Shown here in pieces: positions 15,413-24,469 of a stretch of 33,217 nt of DNA. The stretch comes from Planctomycetota bacterium (GTDB lineage: Bacteria; Planctomycetota; Phycisphaerae; UBA1845). The notes below the pieces were generated by a model. It did no database searches. It saw only the letters and a program-made list of their open reading frames with translations, and was not told where the DNA came from. The stretch spans positions 1-33,217 of the forward strand of contig JAJRSP010000198.1 of assembly GCA_024278775.1 (NCBI GenBank). The letters are read 5' to 3'. A program made the translations under genes and the position numbers. Position 1 is the first letter of the stretch, and each line of letters begins with the position of its first letter.

Positions 15413-18400
15413 CTTAGCTCCAAACTGAACTTGATCGGCTGTATCCCGTTGGTTGGATTGCCGTCATCGTCTGCGAAGTTGCCGATTTCATCTCGAAGGT
15501 CTCGAAAGAGCACATCGTAGAGGCCGTCTGCAAGCGTATTGAGACCCGGTGCATCGACCTTGATGTGCTTATTGTCAGGGTTCAGTCCTGTAACTGTAAT
15601 ACCGGTGCCGGAAAACACTGTTTCGCTCGGGCCAAGCTTCATGACGATCTTGAGCGTGTCGAGCATGTCCTCTAGCCCGGCACTCCGCATAGCAGTTGCG
15701 CCCGTTGGAAGGTCATCTTTGATATCCGCTTCAAGCTCCAGTTTCGTGGCGACCGAATCGGTGGCCACGCGGTCGGGGCAAACAGTCGTCACACCTATGA
15801 GTTTTACTTCGTAGGGGCTATTCTTCGGGTTAGCGAAGGCTCCAGCGAAGGGAGATTGGTTCCACTTACCCTTCGGCCAAGTTACGGAGTGGGTACCCGG
15901 TGAACCAGGTAATCCCTGAAAGCCAAATACCAAGGTTCCGAGGGCATTCTTTATTTCAAGGTCTACTTGGTCGAACCCCATGCCGGTCATTGGGGTTACT
16001 TCATAATTGATGACCAAGTCCGTCCCAAGGATAAATGTTCCAGGAGGAGCGAGCGAGATGATGTTCAGTTGCGTGTCGATCGCCTCGGCTGTCTTCGGGC
16101 CAATAGTAATGGCAGGGGGCGGGCATTCGCGCTCGGCCTTGATGGTGAAGTCGATTCTGTGCGGACCAGGTGCGGTGGTGCGGATGGTGACCTCACAAGT
16201 CGGTCCGCTTGTTGACCCCTTAACTATGCCGTCCGGTTTGGTAACGGTCCACTCGCATATGGGCGTCACTGCCGGAAGAGTCATCCGGCCTGTACAATCT
16301 ACTTGCTTTTCGCCGCCGTCGTCAACGACTCCGCTGACTGTGAAGGTGATCGTCTCCCCCACGCAAACCGGGTCCTGTGATACCGCAATCGACCCACCGC
16401 TGAGCGTGCCGTTTATTTTGCACTTCTCGCAAACATCCGAACAGCACACGCCATTGCCGCAGCAATTCTCCGGCGCGCAAGGCACTCCGTCACAGCAGAC
16501 CTGATTGGCCAATCGGCAGCCATTTCCACAGCACGCGATTTCACAACAGTGATCGCCGCAGCACAACAGACCGGCCTCATTGCACTGGCAGCAGGGATCG
16601 ATATTGTTGCAGCAGGGATCGTTGGCACCCTCTCCGCAGCAGGGTGCCCCGGCCATGATCGAGTTTGTCGCTACGGATTCATCGGTGGACACGAGGCCCG
16701 ACGCAACGGCTGAGGCGGCGGCCATACAGCAGGGGTTGTCATCGTTGCAGCAAGGATCATCGCTGCCGCAGCACGGGTCATTCGGATTGCAGCAGGGATC
16801 GGGACTACCGCAGCACGGACTGTCGGGATTGCAACAGCGGTTTGGGTCACCGCAACAGGGATCGTTCGGATTGCAGCAGGGGTCATCGCTGCCACAGCAT
16901 GGGTTGTCGGGGTTGCAGCAGCGGTCGGGATTATGGCAGCAGGGATCGTTCATGTTGCAACACGGGTTGGGATTGTTGCAACAAGGGTCATTCGGGTTCT
17001 GACAGCAGCGGTCCTGACAGCAGCCGCTGGGGTCGTCCTTGCATGGGTCGAACTCACAATCGCCCGTGACCGAGTAGGGCGGGCAGTTGCAGCCCCAACC
17101 CGCCACGGTCAGACCCGCGCCGGGGTCGCTAATGATCTGCGAGCCGTCGTCGGTGACATGGCCGCTGGCTACGATCTCGAAGCGCGAGGTGGCGTGGTTG
17201 AAGCTCAGGAAGTAGGCAATCGACCCGGCGGGCAGGCCGCTCATGTTCGGATAGGTGATCTCGATGGGCGGATTGAAGGTGGTCAGCGACGGCTGCAAGG
17301 TCCACGCAAACGGTGGCGACGCGCCGTCGGGGATCGGCATGGGGATTCGATCCGCGTGGACCTGACTCAGCATAAGCGTAATGGGGTTTCCAGGATTAAC
17401 CACCGTGCCGTCTCGCTTGGTTACCGTGGTGCCCGCGCGAACCAGCATCTCAAGACCGTCCACGTCGGCCAGCGTCAGGGTAATGTCCGCCGTGCCGTCA
17501 TAGGGAACTCCAGCGTCAACCTCCAAGGGCGGCAACAACACCGGGGTGGCCAACGAGTTGACCGCGTTGGGGATGATGACCGATTCGAAGGCGAGAGATG
17601 GATAGACTCCGAGCTCAACGGGCTGGCCGTTGACTGTCGTAGCTGGGCTGCCGTCTACCCTGAGGCGAGCCGCACCGGACAGAATCGCCTGAGGCATACC
17701 CATCGCATCCCGATCGAATGTGAACCGGCCCATCGTGTCAGTCGGCGCGGCTGTGAATGTCTGCGCTCCCACGGTGAGTGTGCAGGTTGCGCCGCCGATC
17801 GGCTGGCCGGCGTTGTTCAGCACGACGCCGATGAAGTTGGTCGGAGTCGCCTCATCACGCAGAACACCGAATGTCACAAACCGGGCAGGCTGCAACGAGA
17901 GGTTGGACGCCACCGTCGCCTCAACGACATTGTTGCCTTGATCGGGGCCGAGCGTGAAGCTCACTTCGGCGTGGCCTGTGCGATCAGTATAAACCGTCAC
18001 ACTTTGGCCGGACGTAACGGTAGGCGGAAAAACTTGGTCCGCGTCGCTACACTGAAGCAGCGAGGTATTGCCCGTGACAGTTCCGCCACCCTGCGTCACG
18101 GTGAATGTCACCTGTACCTCGCACTTACCGTTCTGCCCGTCGCTGACCCAGACACTGAGCGGCTCCGGCGCGGGACCACCAGCTTCAGCCCGTTGATTAT
18201 TGCCCATGCCGATGTTGAGTTGGGAGGCGGGTGCTGCCGAGGCGGAGGCGCAAAACGCCACCGTGCCTTCGACGCTGGTCGAGGTCGCCTCCACACGGTT
18301 GTTACCGCAGCCCGCGTCGTGGCCCATCCGCCAATACGCACGCGCCTCGCCGTTGGCATCGGTACGCACCTGATACATCATGACACCCGGATCTGGATTG

Positions 18401-20388
18401 AAATTGGGGTCATCTGGATCGGTAATCGGTGTAATGTCAGCGGCTGACGCACCGAGCCGACCGTCGCTGCGCGTCACCTTAAACGTCACTACCTTGTTCA
18501 CGAACGGCGTGCCGTCGGTATCGGTCATCTGCACGACAATCGGCGTGGGCAGCGCGGTGAGCACCGAACCCGTTCGATCGGCCGGGTTCGCCGGAGGCAG
18601 AGCCACCATCTGCGCCGTTGCGGTTGGAATGGCCACTCGCGTTACGGTGATCTGCTTGCTCACTGTGTTACCCAGCGCATCCGTGGCGACCGCCGTGATC
18701 GTCGTGACCTGACCGATCGGATCGAGCGGGACGTCCTGCGCGAAAAACGTGCCGTTGCTGCCGATGCCGACATCGACGATGGCCGGCGCTCCGTTGACCG
18801 TCACCGTTAAGCCCATGAACCCGCTGAGCATATCGCCCACGCGACCGGCCACGTCCGTCGTGGCCGTGGTAATCTGCGCGCTGTCGAGGGGAAAGTCGAT
18901 GAAGATTTCGGGCGGCTGCGTGTCGTGCGTTACCGTGGTCATCACGGGCGGGCTGCGCACGCCGCTGCATGTGCTGAGCGCCGTGAAGAAGATCGCATTG
19001 CCCGAGTCGGGCGCGAGTGTTATGTCAGCCGTGAAGGCGTTGTTGGTGACCGGAATGGTGAACAACCGCATCGGGTCCGTCAGCGGCAGCGCCGGGACAG
19101 ACACCTCCACCGACTGCGCCCCCGGTGCCCGACCGGTAGTCGTGACCGAGGTCGTCGTCACCATTGTGGCATGTGCATCAAGCACCGGCGCAGGCGGCGG
19201 AACCAAACCGGAAAGGACGGGCGGTGTACTGGGCGTCGCTAACAATTCACCAGAAAAATCTGCCAAGCCATTGCTGATGTTGACCGTATAGTTGTTACAT
19301 TGCTCGAGAGGTGGGTCAAAAACGCAGTTTGCAGAATTGCCAAAACCAGACGGTGAGATGAAAAGTGGCAAGCGAATCGTCCTGCTCCCGTCAACCACAA
19401 AACAACTTCGCAGCATATACCGCTCGGGCCGCAACTGCTCATCGTAACGTATCCGAATAACGCCAAAATCACTCAGGACGGGTGTCACGGGATCGGTAAT
19501 CTCCGTGACAATTGGGCGTACACCATCTGTTGCCGGCAGCGTTCGCCCCTCGGCCAGCAGATAAATCGCGGCGTCTAGCGCGTTGACGCAGCCGTCGAGG
19601 TTCAGGTCCGTCCTCGGATCAAAGTTGGGGGAGGTCGAGCAGAGCCCGAGCGCATCGCGGACTAACGTCGCGTCGGCCAGGTCCACCACGCCGTCGCGGT
19701 TGGCGTCGCCCTGGAGAATGTTGATCCGAAAGACCGCTTGACCACCACGAACCCCGTCGCCCGAAGGCAGCACCGCGCTCAAGGGATCAGCGATCTCGCC
19801 GTCTAGCTCGTTGCCGGTCAGGTCCGTCAGGGTGAAGTCTACCACGATCGTCAAACGGTCGTCGCGGATGGGTGATGCAAACACCACCGTTAAGACGTCA
19901 GTGGCCGGATCATACGAAGTCGTGAACCCGGTGACAGCGCCGCCAGCAACCGTCCAAGCCGTGATGGCACCGGCCGGGATCGGCAACGCCATCGGCTCAT
20001 CGAAACCTATTTTGACTTCGGGCACACCGACCAACCCCACCACCCACGCTCCCGGCGTGGGCGTGAACCAATCAATACGCGGCGGCGTCACATCGGGACC
20101 GGCGCGCATCGCGTGCGCCGGTACTTTCGTAGGCACCTCCGTGATGGACCGACCGCGCCGACCCGCATCGGATGATGCCGGCGCTTCCGGTGAAGGTTCC
20201 TTCGACACCGGCGCACTTGCGGCAACACGTGCGCCATCTGAGGACGCTCGCGGATCGGACGACGCCAACGGCGGAGTCACCTGCTCACCGGCCGTACGAA
20301 CCGGTGCAGCGGCAACATCGCCCGGCGGATCAGCGTGAAGCTCACCCGCGCCCATCAATGCGGCTGCAAGAATCATGCACCAGTGCAT
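15409..20388 (-). CDS. giant secreted protein: Ig-like, dockerin, Big-like domains and CC-heptad array
   Basis: The ATG at 20388 is chosen because GGAGG sits five bases upstream and it begins a signal peptide (MHWCMILAAALMGAGELHA). Product 1659 residues. It has a low-complexity Pro/Ala/Ser stretch (20-90); an SbsA-type Ig-like domain (about 95-220) related to those of the two dockerin neighbours; and a type-I-like dockerin pair (GDANRDGVVDLAD ... DLNLDGCVNALD, about 224-276). Several Ig/Big-like domains follow to about 1100. Next comes a tandem array of 15 Cys-Cys pairs at seven-residue spacing (1123-1221), nine more CC pairs with irregular spacing to about 1320, and C-terminal beta domains. 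No sorting tail or lipobox. It starts 11 bases after the VWA gene and overlaps the lipoprotein gene by four. Probably a structural, disulphide-rich or metal-binding surface protein. Confidence 0.88.
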   Translation of the reverse strand: MHWCMILAAALMGAGELHADPPGDVAAAPVRTAGEQVTPPLASSDPRASSDGARVAASAPVSKEPSPEAPASSDAGRRGRSITEVPTKVPAHAMRAGPDVTPPRIDWFTPTPGAWVVGLVGVPEVKIGFDEPMALPIPAGAITAWTVAGGAVTGFTTSYDPATDVLTVVFASPIRDDRLTIVVDFTLTDLTGNELDGEIADPLSAVLPSGDGVRGGQAVFRINILQGDANRDGVVDLADATLVRDALGLCSTSPNFDPRTDLNLDGCVNALDAAIYLLAEGRTLPATDGVRPIVTEITDPVTPVLSDFGVIRIRYDEQLRPERYMLRSCFVVDGSRTIRLPLFISPSGFGNSANCVFDPPLEQCNNYTVNISNGLADFSGELLATPSTPPVLSGLVPPPAPVLDAHATMVTTTSVTTTGRAPGAQSVEVSVPALPLTDPMRLFTIPVTNNAFTADITLAPDSGNAIFFTALSTCSGVRSPPVMTTVTHDTQPPEIFIDFPLDSAQITTATTDVAGRVGDMLSGFMGLTVTVNGAPAIVDVGIGSNGTFFAQDVPLDPIGQVTTITAVATDALGNTVSKQITVTRVAIPTATAQMVALPPANPADRTGSVLTALPTPIVVQMTDTDGTPFVNKVVTFKVTRSDGRLGASAADITPITDPDDPNFNPDPGVMMYQVRTDANGEARAYWRMGHDAGCGNNRVEATSTSVEGTVAFCASASAAPASQLNIGMGNNQRAEAGGPAPEPLSVWVSDGQNGKCEVQVTFTVTQGGGTVTGNTSLLQCSDADQVFPPTVTSGQSVTVYTDRTGHAEVSFTLGPDQGNNVVEATVASNLSLQPARFVTFGVLRDEATPTNFIGVVLNNAGQPIGGATCTLTVGAQTFTAAPTDTMGRFTFDRDAMGMPQAILSGAARLRVDGSPATTVNGQPVELGVYPSLAFESVIIPNAVNSLATPVLLPPLEVDAGVPYDGTADITLTLADVDGLEMLVRAGTTVTKRDGTVVNPGNPITLMLSQVHADRIPMPIPDGASPPFAWTLQPSLTTFNPPIEITYPNMSGLPAGSIAYFLSFNHATSRFEIVASGHVTDDGSQIISDPGAGLTVAGWGCNCPPYSVTGDCEFDPCKDDPSGCCQDRCCQNPNDPCCNNPNPCCNMNDPCCHNPDRCCNPDNPCCGSDDPCCNPNDPCCGDPNRCCNPDSPCCGSPDPCCNPNDPCCGSDDPCCNDDNPCCMAAASAVASGLVSTDESVATNSIMAGAPCCGEGANDPCCNNIDPCCQCNEAGLLCCGDHCCEIACCGNGCRLANQVCCDGVPCAPENCCGNGVCCSDVCEKCKINGTLSGGSIAVSQDPVCVGETITFTVSGVVDDGGEKQVDCTGRMTLPAVTPICEWTVTKPDGIVKGSTSGPTCEVTIRTTAPGPHRIDFTIKAERECPPPAITIGPKTAEAIDTQLNIISLAPPGTFILGTDLVINYEVTPMTGMGFDQVDLEIKNALGTLVFGFQGLPGSPGTHSVTWPKGKWNQSPFAGAFANPKNSPYEVKLIGVTTVCPDRVATDSVATKLELEADIKDDLPTGATAMRSAGLEDMLDTLKIVMKLGPSETVFSGTGITVTGLNPDNKHIKVDAPGLNTLADGLYDVLFRDLRDEIGNFADDDGNPTNGIQPIKFSLELR
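16726..17022 (-). repeat. 21-bp tandem repeat encoding CC-x5 heptads
   Basis: Fifteen TGC/TGT codon pairs lie in 297 bases. The spacing is 21 bases for twelve of the fourteen intervals, with one of 24 and one of 15. Units read N-P-[ND]-[DS]-P-C-C, G-S-D-D-P-C-C or G-D-P-N-R-C-C. Bases vary between copies, mostly at third positions, so the array is maintained at protein level rather than freshly amplified. Confidence 0.9.
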
Positions 20389-20399
20389 ACCGCCTCCCC

Positions 20400-22487
20400 T
20401 CAACTGACTCCGCCTGGATTCGTCTCGGCTTCTGTGCGGCGGCGCAGCATCACCGTCCCGGCCGTCAGCACCAAAAGCGCCATCGCCACGACCGCCCACT
20501 CAGAAACCGCCGGAACGAGCGGTACGCACGGCGTCGCCAAACCCGCACAAGTAGAAGCCGCACCCTGATGCGTCCCACCAAGAACCGCACACTCCGCCTC
20601 CGTGATCGAGTCCTGACAAGTGCCGTACGGCAAACAGCACGCGCCGGTCACGCCGAACGCCGATTGGCCTAGTGGTGCCGCAGCTACGTCGGAGACCAAC
20701 TGAAAAGTACCCCCAGTAGCGGTAACCAGCGCCTGGAAGAATGTCGCATCCGAGACACCGCCACCACGCAGCAAGCCCGTCTCTGTATCTGTTTCACTGA
20801 CCAGAGTCGCCGGCGGCGGCGTATTGAAGTCTCCCCAGAGACGTACGATCATCGTGGCCTTACCTTGGACATGGTCACAAACAAGTTTCTGCCACGATCC
20901 TTCTGTAAAGTCTGCGCATGTAGTGCCTGCCACGGCCGGTGGACCAAAACACGGGCCGCTACTGTTGTTCTCATCGCCGTCGCTACTAATCGAAATCTTG
21001 AGCGTGTTGGGTGCCACGGCTCCGAACTCGCCAGCCATAAAGTCCACGGCTTCACACACGGCATCAGCCAAAGGTGTGAAATCCTGACAGGGAATGCTAT
21101 CGAGGGTATGCAGCGCCGTGATTGCCGTGCCCTGGTCTACGAATCCCGAAGTCAACGGCGTTGGTCCCGCACCAGCAAAGGTCCATATCGCTACGGTTGA
21201 TCCCGGCGGGTTTGAATCGAAGAATTGTCGGATGTCGTAATCGGCTGCCGCGATAGCGTCGGTGCAACGAGTTTCTCCTGTTTCAGTTCGGATCGTCTTC
21301 ATAGAACCGGTTCGATCCAGGACGACCATCAAATGGGGCTCGAAACACGGGCTGGCCAACTGATTGCACGGAACACCTTCTGTCCACGAGCCCACACATC
21401 CATTCTGCGGAACGTGGTCGCGACAGGTGGCGTTGGTTGCATCACAGCAAGAGCCGAGCGGGACGTTATCGCATGAACCCGGCTCAATCTCGTACGCGGT
21501 GATAAGGTCATTCGTTAAGACTCCTTGGGGACTCGTTCGCACCCACATCACCGTAGCAGGGCTGAACGTTACGGAGTCGCACTCCATGTCCGCCTTCCAC
21601 CGTCCCACATCCGCCACCAACTGGTCAACGCGCTCAAGCCGATCAGACACCTCAACCGCACGGAATACGTCGCTCTCTTCGATTCCCGCTGCAAGGCATG
21701 TCTCGCAACTTGCCGTTGCGAGCGATAGGTTCTCGGTGCTCGTCGCTAAGCCGCTGCACGCCGCGAAGAGACTTGGATCTACCGAGCTGGCGTCGAACCC
21801 TGTAGCGCATACTGCGTTCAATACTCCAACGGCACAGCTTCCATCGAGTCTGAACTTCATGACGTTGTTATTCCGCCCATCGACTATCCACAGTTCGTCG
21901 TCATCGTTTTGGGCTGGATCGTTTTCTCGGTAGGCCAAACCCGTCAGGCTGCACGAACGAAACACGCGATCCTGGTTGGCGGGGTTGATCATACTTCGCG
22001 GCACGGTGTAAACCAGCGTCACGGTATCGTCCTCTCTTCCGGGGCCGTTGAACCACCAAAAATAGATGGGCATCCCGATTGAACCGCACCCGTCGAAAAA
22101 TCCTTGGTCTTTACCTGCCTGCGTTCCAATCCACAAACCGTTTCGTTTCACATCGAACGCCAGCCCACTGACACCTTCCGGAATTTGCGTGTCGAAACTC
22201 CGATCGATAGCGCAGGTCACCGGAGCCTGTGGGCAGTCACCTGGAGATGCGATCACGTCGATGATGGAATACCCGCACCGACTGAGGTACAGATTCGTAC
22301 CGTCGAACGCTAGCCCCTGGGCACAGAAATAATCCTGTCCCGCAGATCGCGCGGGTCGAATTGTGGATCGAACCTCACCCACCACACCAGCAGCCGGTGT
22401 AGTAATCCACCCCGTGAGAGCGAAAGAGACGATGAGCGAATTGCTCATCTGCAGATTGTATTTCAAACATAATCGGCCGATTCGCAT
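20400..22487 (-). CDS. secreted VWA-domain protein with IPTL-type C-terminal sorting tail (protein B)
   Basis: The ATG at 22487 has GGAG nine bases upstream; a GTG three codons earlier lacks one. Product 695 residues: signal sequence (about 1-34); an NHL/SBBP-like domain (about 40-240; GLAFDGTNLYLSRC, GLWIGTQ, GSIGMPIYFWWFNGPG, DDELWIVDG); then a linker with a Cys-rich motif GSCCDATNATC...C...C. A von Willebrand A domain (about 384-590) has MIDAS DRTGS in HLMVVLDRTGSM. A second Cys-rich motif is GACCLPYGTCQDSITEAEC. The tail is VPAVSEW, a hydrophobic helix (AVVAMALLVLTAGTVML) and RRR, as in IPTL-CTERM anchors. VWA MIDAS sites bind a divalent ion and mediate protein-protein adhesion. The N-domain is a paralogue of the B' protein (23685-24359). 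Confidence 0.88.
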   Translation of the reverse strand: MRIGRLCLKYNLQMSNSLIVSFALTGWITTPAAGVVGEVRSTIRPARSAGQDYFCAQGLAFDGTNLYLSRCGYSIIDVIASPGDCPQAPVTCAIDRSFDTQIPEGVSGLAFDVKRNGLWIGTQAGKDQGFFDGCGSIGMPIYFWWFNGPGREDDTVTLVYTVPRSMINPANQDRVFRSCSLTGLAYRENDPAQNDDDELWIVDGRNNNVMKFRLDGSCAVGVLNAVCATGFDASSVDPSLFAACSGLATSTENLSLATASCETCLAAGIEESDVFRAVEVSDRLERVDQLVADVGRWKADMECDSVTFSPATVMWVRTSPQGVLTNDLITAYEIEPGSCDNVPLGSCCDATNATCRDHVPQNGCVGSWTEGVPCNQLASPCFEPHLMVVLDRTGSMKTIRTETGETRCTDAIAAADYDIRQFFDSNPPGSTVAIWTFAGAGPTPLTSGFVDQGTAITALHTLDSIPCQDFTPLADAVCEAVDFMAGEFGAVAPNTLKISISSDGDENNSSGPCFGPPAVAGTTCADFTEGSWQKLVCDHVQGKATMIVRLWGDFNTPPPATLVSETDTETGLLRGGGVSDATFFQALVTATGGTFQLVSDVAAAPLGQSAFGVTGACCLPYGTCQDSITEAECAVLGGTHQGAASTCAGLATPCVPLVPAVSEWAVVAMALLVLTAGTVMLRRRTEAETNPGGVS

Positions 22488-22539
22488 TTGAGGCACTCCA
22501 ACGAGTTACACCTTGAACAACCCAGTTTTGCATCTCTCG

Positions 22540-23688
22540 CTACGGACACGGCATCGGATCAGGCAATACCAATAGCTCACCCGAAAAATCCGGTACTGCA
22601 TTGCTGAAATTAAGTTCGTAGCCTACGCAACTGTCGATCGGTTCCATGAATAAGAACCCGAGGGCATTACTGAAACCATTCGGCTCGACACCGAACGAGG
22701 GTAGGATCTCGCCCGATGGCCGCCGCAAGAAACAGGCCCGTTTGTGCGAGAAATGGGCGCTCACCTGTTCGCTAAAACGAACATACACTTGGAAATAGCC
22801 TCCAACTCCCAGATTCGTTTCCACCGACCGGATGGCCGGCGGTAGCCCGTCGGTATTCGCCAGTTCATGCCCCAACGCTTGGGTTGCGATGCCTTCATCC
22901 GCTACGTCCACGCAGCCGTCGGCATTCAGGTCCGCCATCGCATCGAAGCCGGGGTCGCCGTCGCACAGGTTCAGGGAATCGCTGATGAGCGTCTCATCTG
23001 CCGCGTCCACAACGCCGTCACGGTTGGCGTCGCCTTGCAGCACACGAATCCTAAAAACGCCCTGCCCACCGTTGATGCCGTTGCCCGAGGGGAGCGCCGC
23101 GTTTTTCGGATCAAGAATCTCGCCATCGAGCGGGTGGCCGGCCACGTCTTCGATCGTGTAGTCCACCACCACCGTGATCTGATCGTCGCGCAGCGCCTCG
23201 GCCAACGTCGCCGTCAGCACAAACGTGTCGGCATCGTAGCTCGTCGTGAAACCGCTCACCGTACCGGCCACAAGCCCCCACACATCAACCGCCTCAGTCG
23301 GATCAACCGGCACGACGACCGGCTCGGAGAAGCCGATCCGCACCTCCGTCAGCCCGGCGGCGTCCACCACCCACTCACCCGGCGCGGGCGAAAAGCCAAT
23401 GATCTGCGGCGGACCCTGCCCGAAACCAAACCGCGATTGAAACCCGGCGAAGTCATGCAGGTCCACATCGGCATCCGGCGCAGCCGCAGGGTCAAAATCG
23501 GCCAGACCGCAAGCGGGATTGGCACCGATCCCACCCGGACCATCCAAACAACCCACAAACGCCGCCACATCCGGCAAGTTCACCTCACCATCACCATCCA
23601 AATCCCCCGGAAGCTGCGCGAAAGCGCCGGCACCAGCTAGCAAACTCACGAGAACGATTGTCACACCACAAGCCGATGTCCGCCTCAT
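22540..23688 (-). CDS. secreted double-dockerin protein (protein A)
   Basis: The ATG at 23688 follows AGGAG and overlaps the TGA of the upstream B' gene. Product 382 residues with signal peptide 1-24 (cleavage AFA-Q). A first dockerin-like pair covers about 27-90 (LPGDLDGDGEVNLPDVAAF, then DADVDLHDFAGFQSRFG). An SbsA-type Ig-like domain follows at about 95-215 (PGEWVVDAAGLTEVRIGFSE). A second dockerin lies at about 217-275 (GDANRDGVVDAADETLI, then DLNADGCVDVADEGI). A final beta domain ends in LPDPMPCP, with conserved Cys. The EF-hand-like loops (DxDxDGxxxxxD) should bind calcium. No anchor is present, so attachment probably relies on dockerin contacts. It is a close paralogue of protein A' at 24470-25582. 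Confidence 0.88.
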   Translation of the reverse strand: MRRTSACGVTIVLVSLLAGAGAFAQLPGDLDGDGEVNLPDVAAFVGCLDGPGGIGANPACGLADFDPAAAPDADVDLHDFAGFQSRFGFGQGPPQIIGFSPAPGEWVVDAAGLTEVRIGFSEPVVVPVDPTEAVDVWGLVAGTVSGFTTSYDADTFVLTATLAEALRDDQITVVVDYTIEDVAGHPLDGEILDPKNAALPSGNGINGGQGVFRIRVLQGDANRDGVVDAADETLISDSLNLCDGDPGFDAMADLNADGCVDVADEGIATQALGHELANTDGLPPAIRSVETNLGVGGYFQVYVRFSEQVSAHFSHKRACFLRRPSGEILPSFGVEPNGFSNALGFLFMEPIDSCVGYELNFSNAVPDFSGELLVLPDPMPCP

Positions 23689-23690
23689 TC
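22900..23690 (-). repeat. duplicated segment, copy 1 (gene A)
   Basis: Read against 24820-25585, the two share long stretches of near-identical DNA across the dockerin and Ig-like coding parts (for example the runs around 22910-23040 and 24830-24960). This indicates a fairly recent tandem duplication or gene conversion. Percentage identity was not computed. Confidence 0.75.
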
Positions 23691-24359
23691 CGAATCTCCT
23701 GTTCTGACACCGCGATCACCACCAACACCGCTCCACCCTTTGGCGTACACACCACCCGCGCCACTCATGCACCCTGCCGCGACCAAACAAATCATCCTGA
23801 CACCTTTTCTTCGCCCGTGGTATACAAGCCCGGCAATCGTGCAGTCGGAGAAGAAAGGATCACCCGTGACAGGGTTGACGGGGAGGTCGGCGAAGAGGAT
23901 CGTGAAAACGCGCGTCACGGTGTCATCGGTTGCACCTGGGCCATTGAACGCCCAGAAATAAATAGGCATACCGATAGAACCACAATCACCAATTGCCGTA
24001 CCACCCACGCCCATCTGGGTTGCAATCCATAGTCCATCCTGCGTTGGATCGTAGGCCATCGCCGCGGGCCATTCAGGTATTCTCGGCATAGAGGGGTCCA
24101 GTTCCAGCAGTGACTTAGTTGTCTGCAACGAACCATCTTGCGCAGAAACGGCATAGATGTTTGGATCGCTGCATCGGTTGACATAGAGGTCGGTTCCGTC
24201 GAAAGCAAGACCGATAGCACAGAATCGTTGTGACCCCGACGGAGATGCAGTTATAGTCGCCACAACATCACCAACTGCACCGAGGGAAGGAGAAACTCCA
24301 GAACTCAAAGCGGCAGCGAAAACAGCGATGGCCAATGCGCGACACCTAATACGCATGTA
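23685..24359 (-). CDS. B' protein: truncated paralogue of the VWA protein's N-terminal domain
   Basis: The ATG at 24359 opens a clean signal peptide (MRIRCRALAIAVFAAALSSG). An ATG at 24479, overlapping the stop of gene A' and preceded by GGGAG, would add 40 residues. The 224-residue product parallels the first ~200 residues of protein B: FCAIGLAFDGTDLYVNRC, GLWIATQMGVGG, GSIGMPIYFWAFNGPG, FFSDCTIAGLVYH. After GLVYH the resemblance stops and a Gly/Arg-rich tail of about 48 residues runs into the next gene. A neighbouring frame there reads QDDLFGRGRVHEW, faintly like B's NDDDELWIVDGRNN, hinting at a frameshift. B' lacks the VWA domain and sorting tail. It may be a degraded copy or a short secreted form. 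Confidence 0.65.
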   Translation of the reverse strand, partial: YMRIRCRALAIAVFAAALSSGVSPSLGAVGDVVATITASPSGSQRFCAIGLAFDGTDLYVNRCSDPNIYAVSAQDGSLQTTKSLLELDPSMPRIPEWPAAMAYDPTQDGLWIATQMGVGGTAIGDCGSIGMPIYFWAFNGPGATDDTVTRVFTILFADLPVNPVTGDPFFSDCTIAGLVYHGRRKGVRMICLVAAGCMSGAGGVYAKGWSGVGGDRGVRTGDSE

Positions 24360-24469
24360 TTTCCGAAAAAACTTGGCGACCCCAAAGCAACGATGAAAAC
24401 TACCTGCTGCCGCGCCATCATGCGAGGCGTACTTGTCCTTCTTCGATATCGGCAGCATGGTTTGAGTGA

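Noticed and set aside
16726..17022. CRISPR array
   Set aside because: The 21-bp period is coding in phase, has no spacers, and units vary at third positions.
16933..18447. 504-codon + strand frame
   Set aside because: It lies opposite the giant secreted protein, is Arg/His/Ala-rich without motifs, and exists because high GC suppresses stops.
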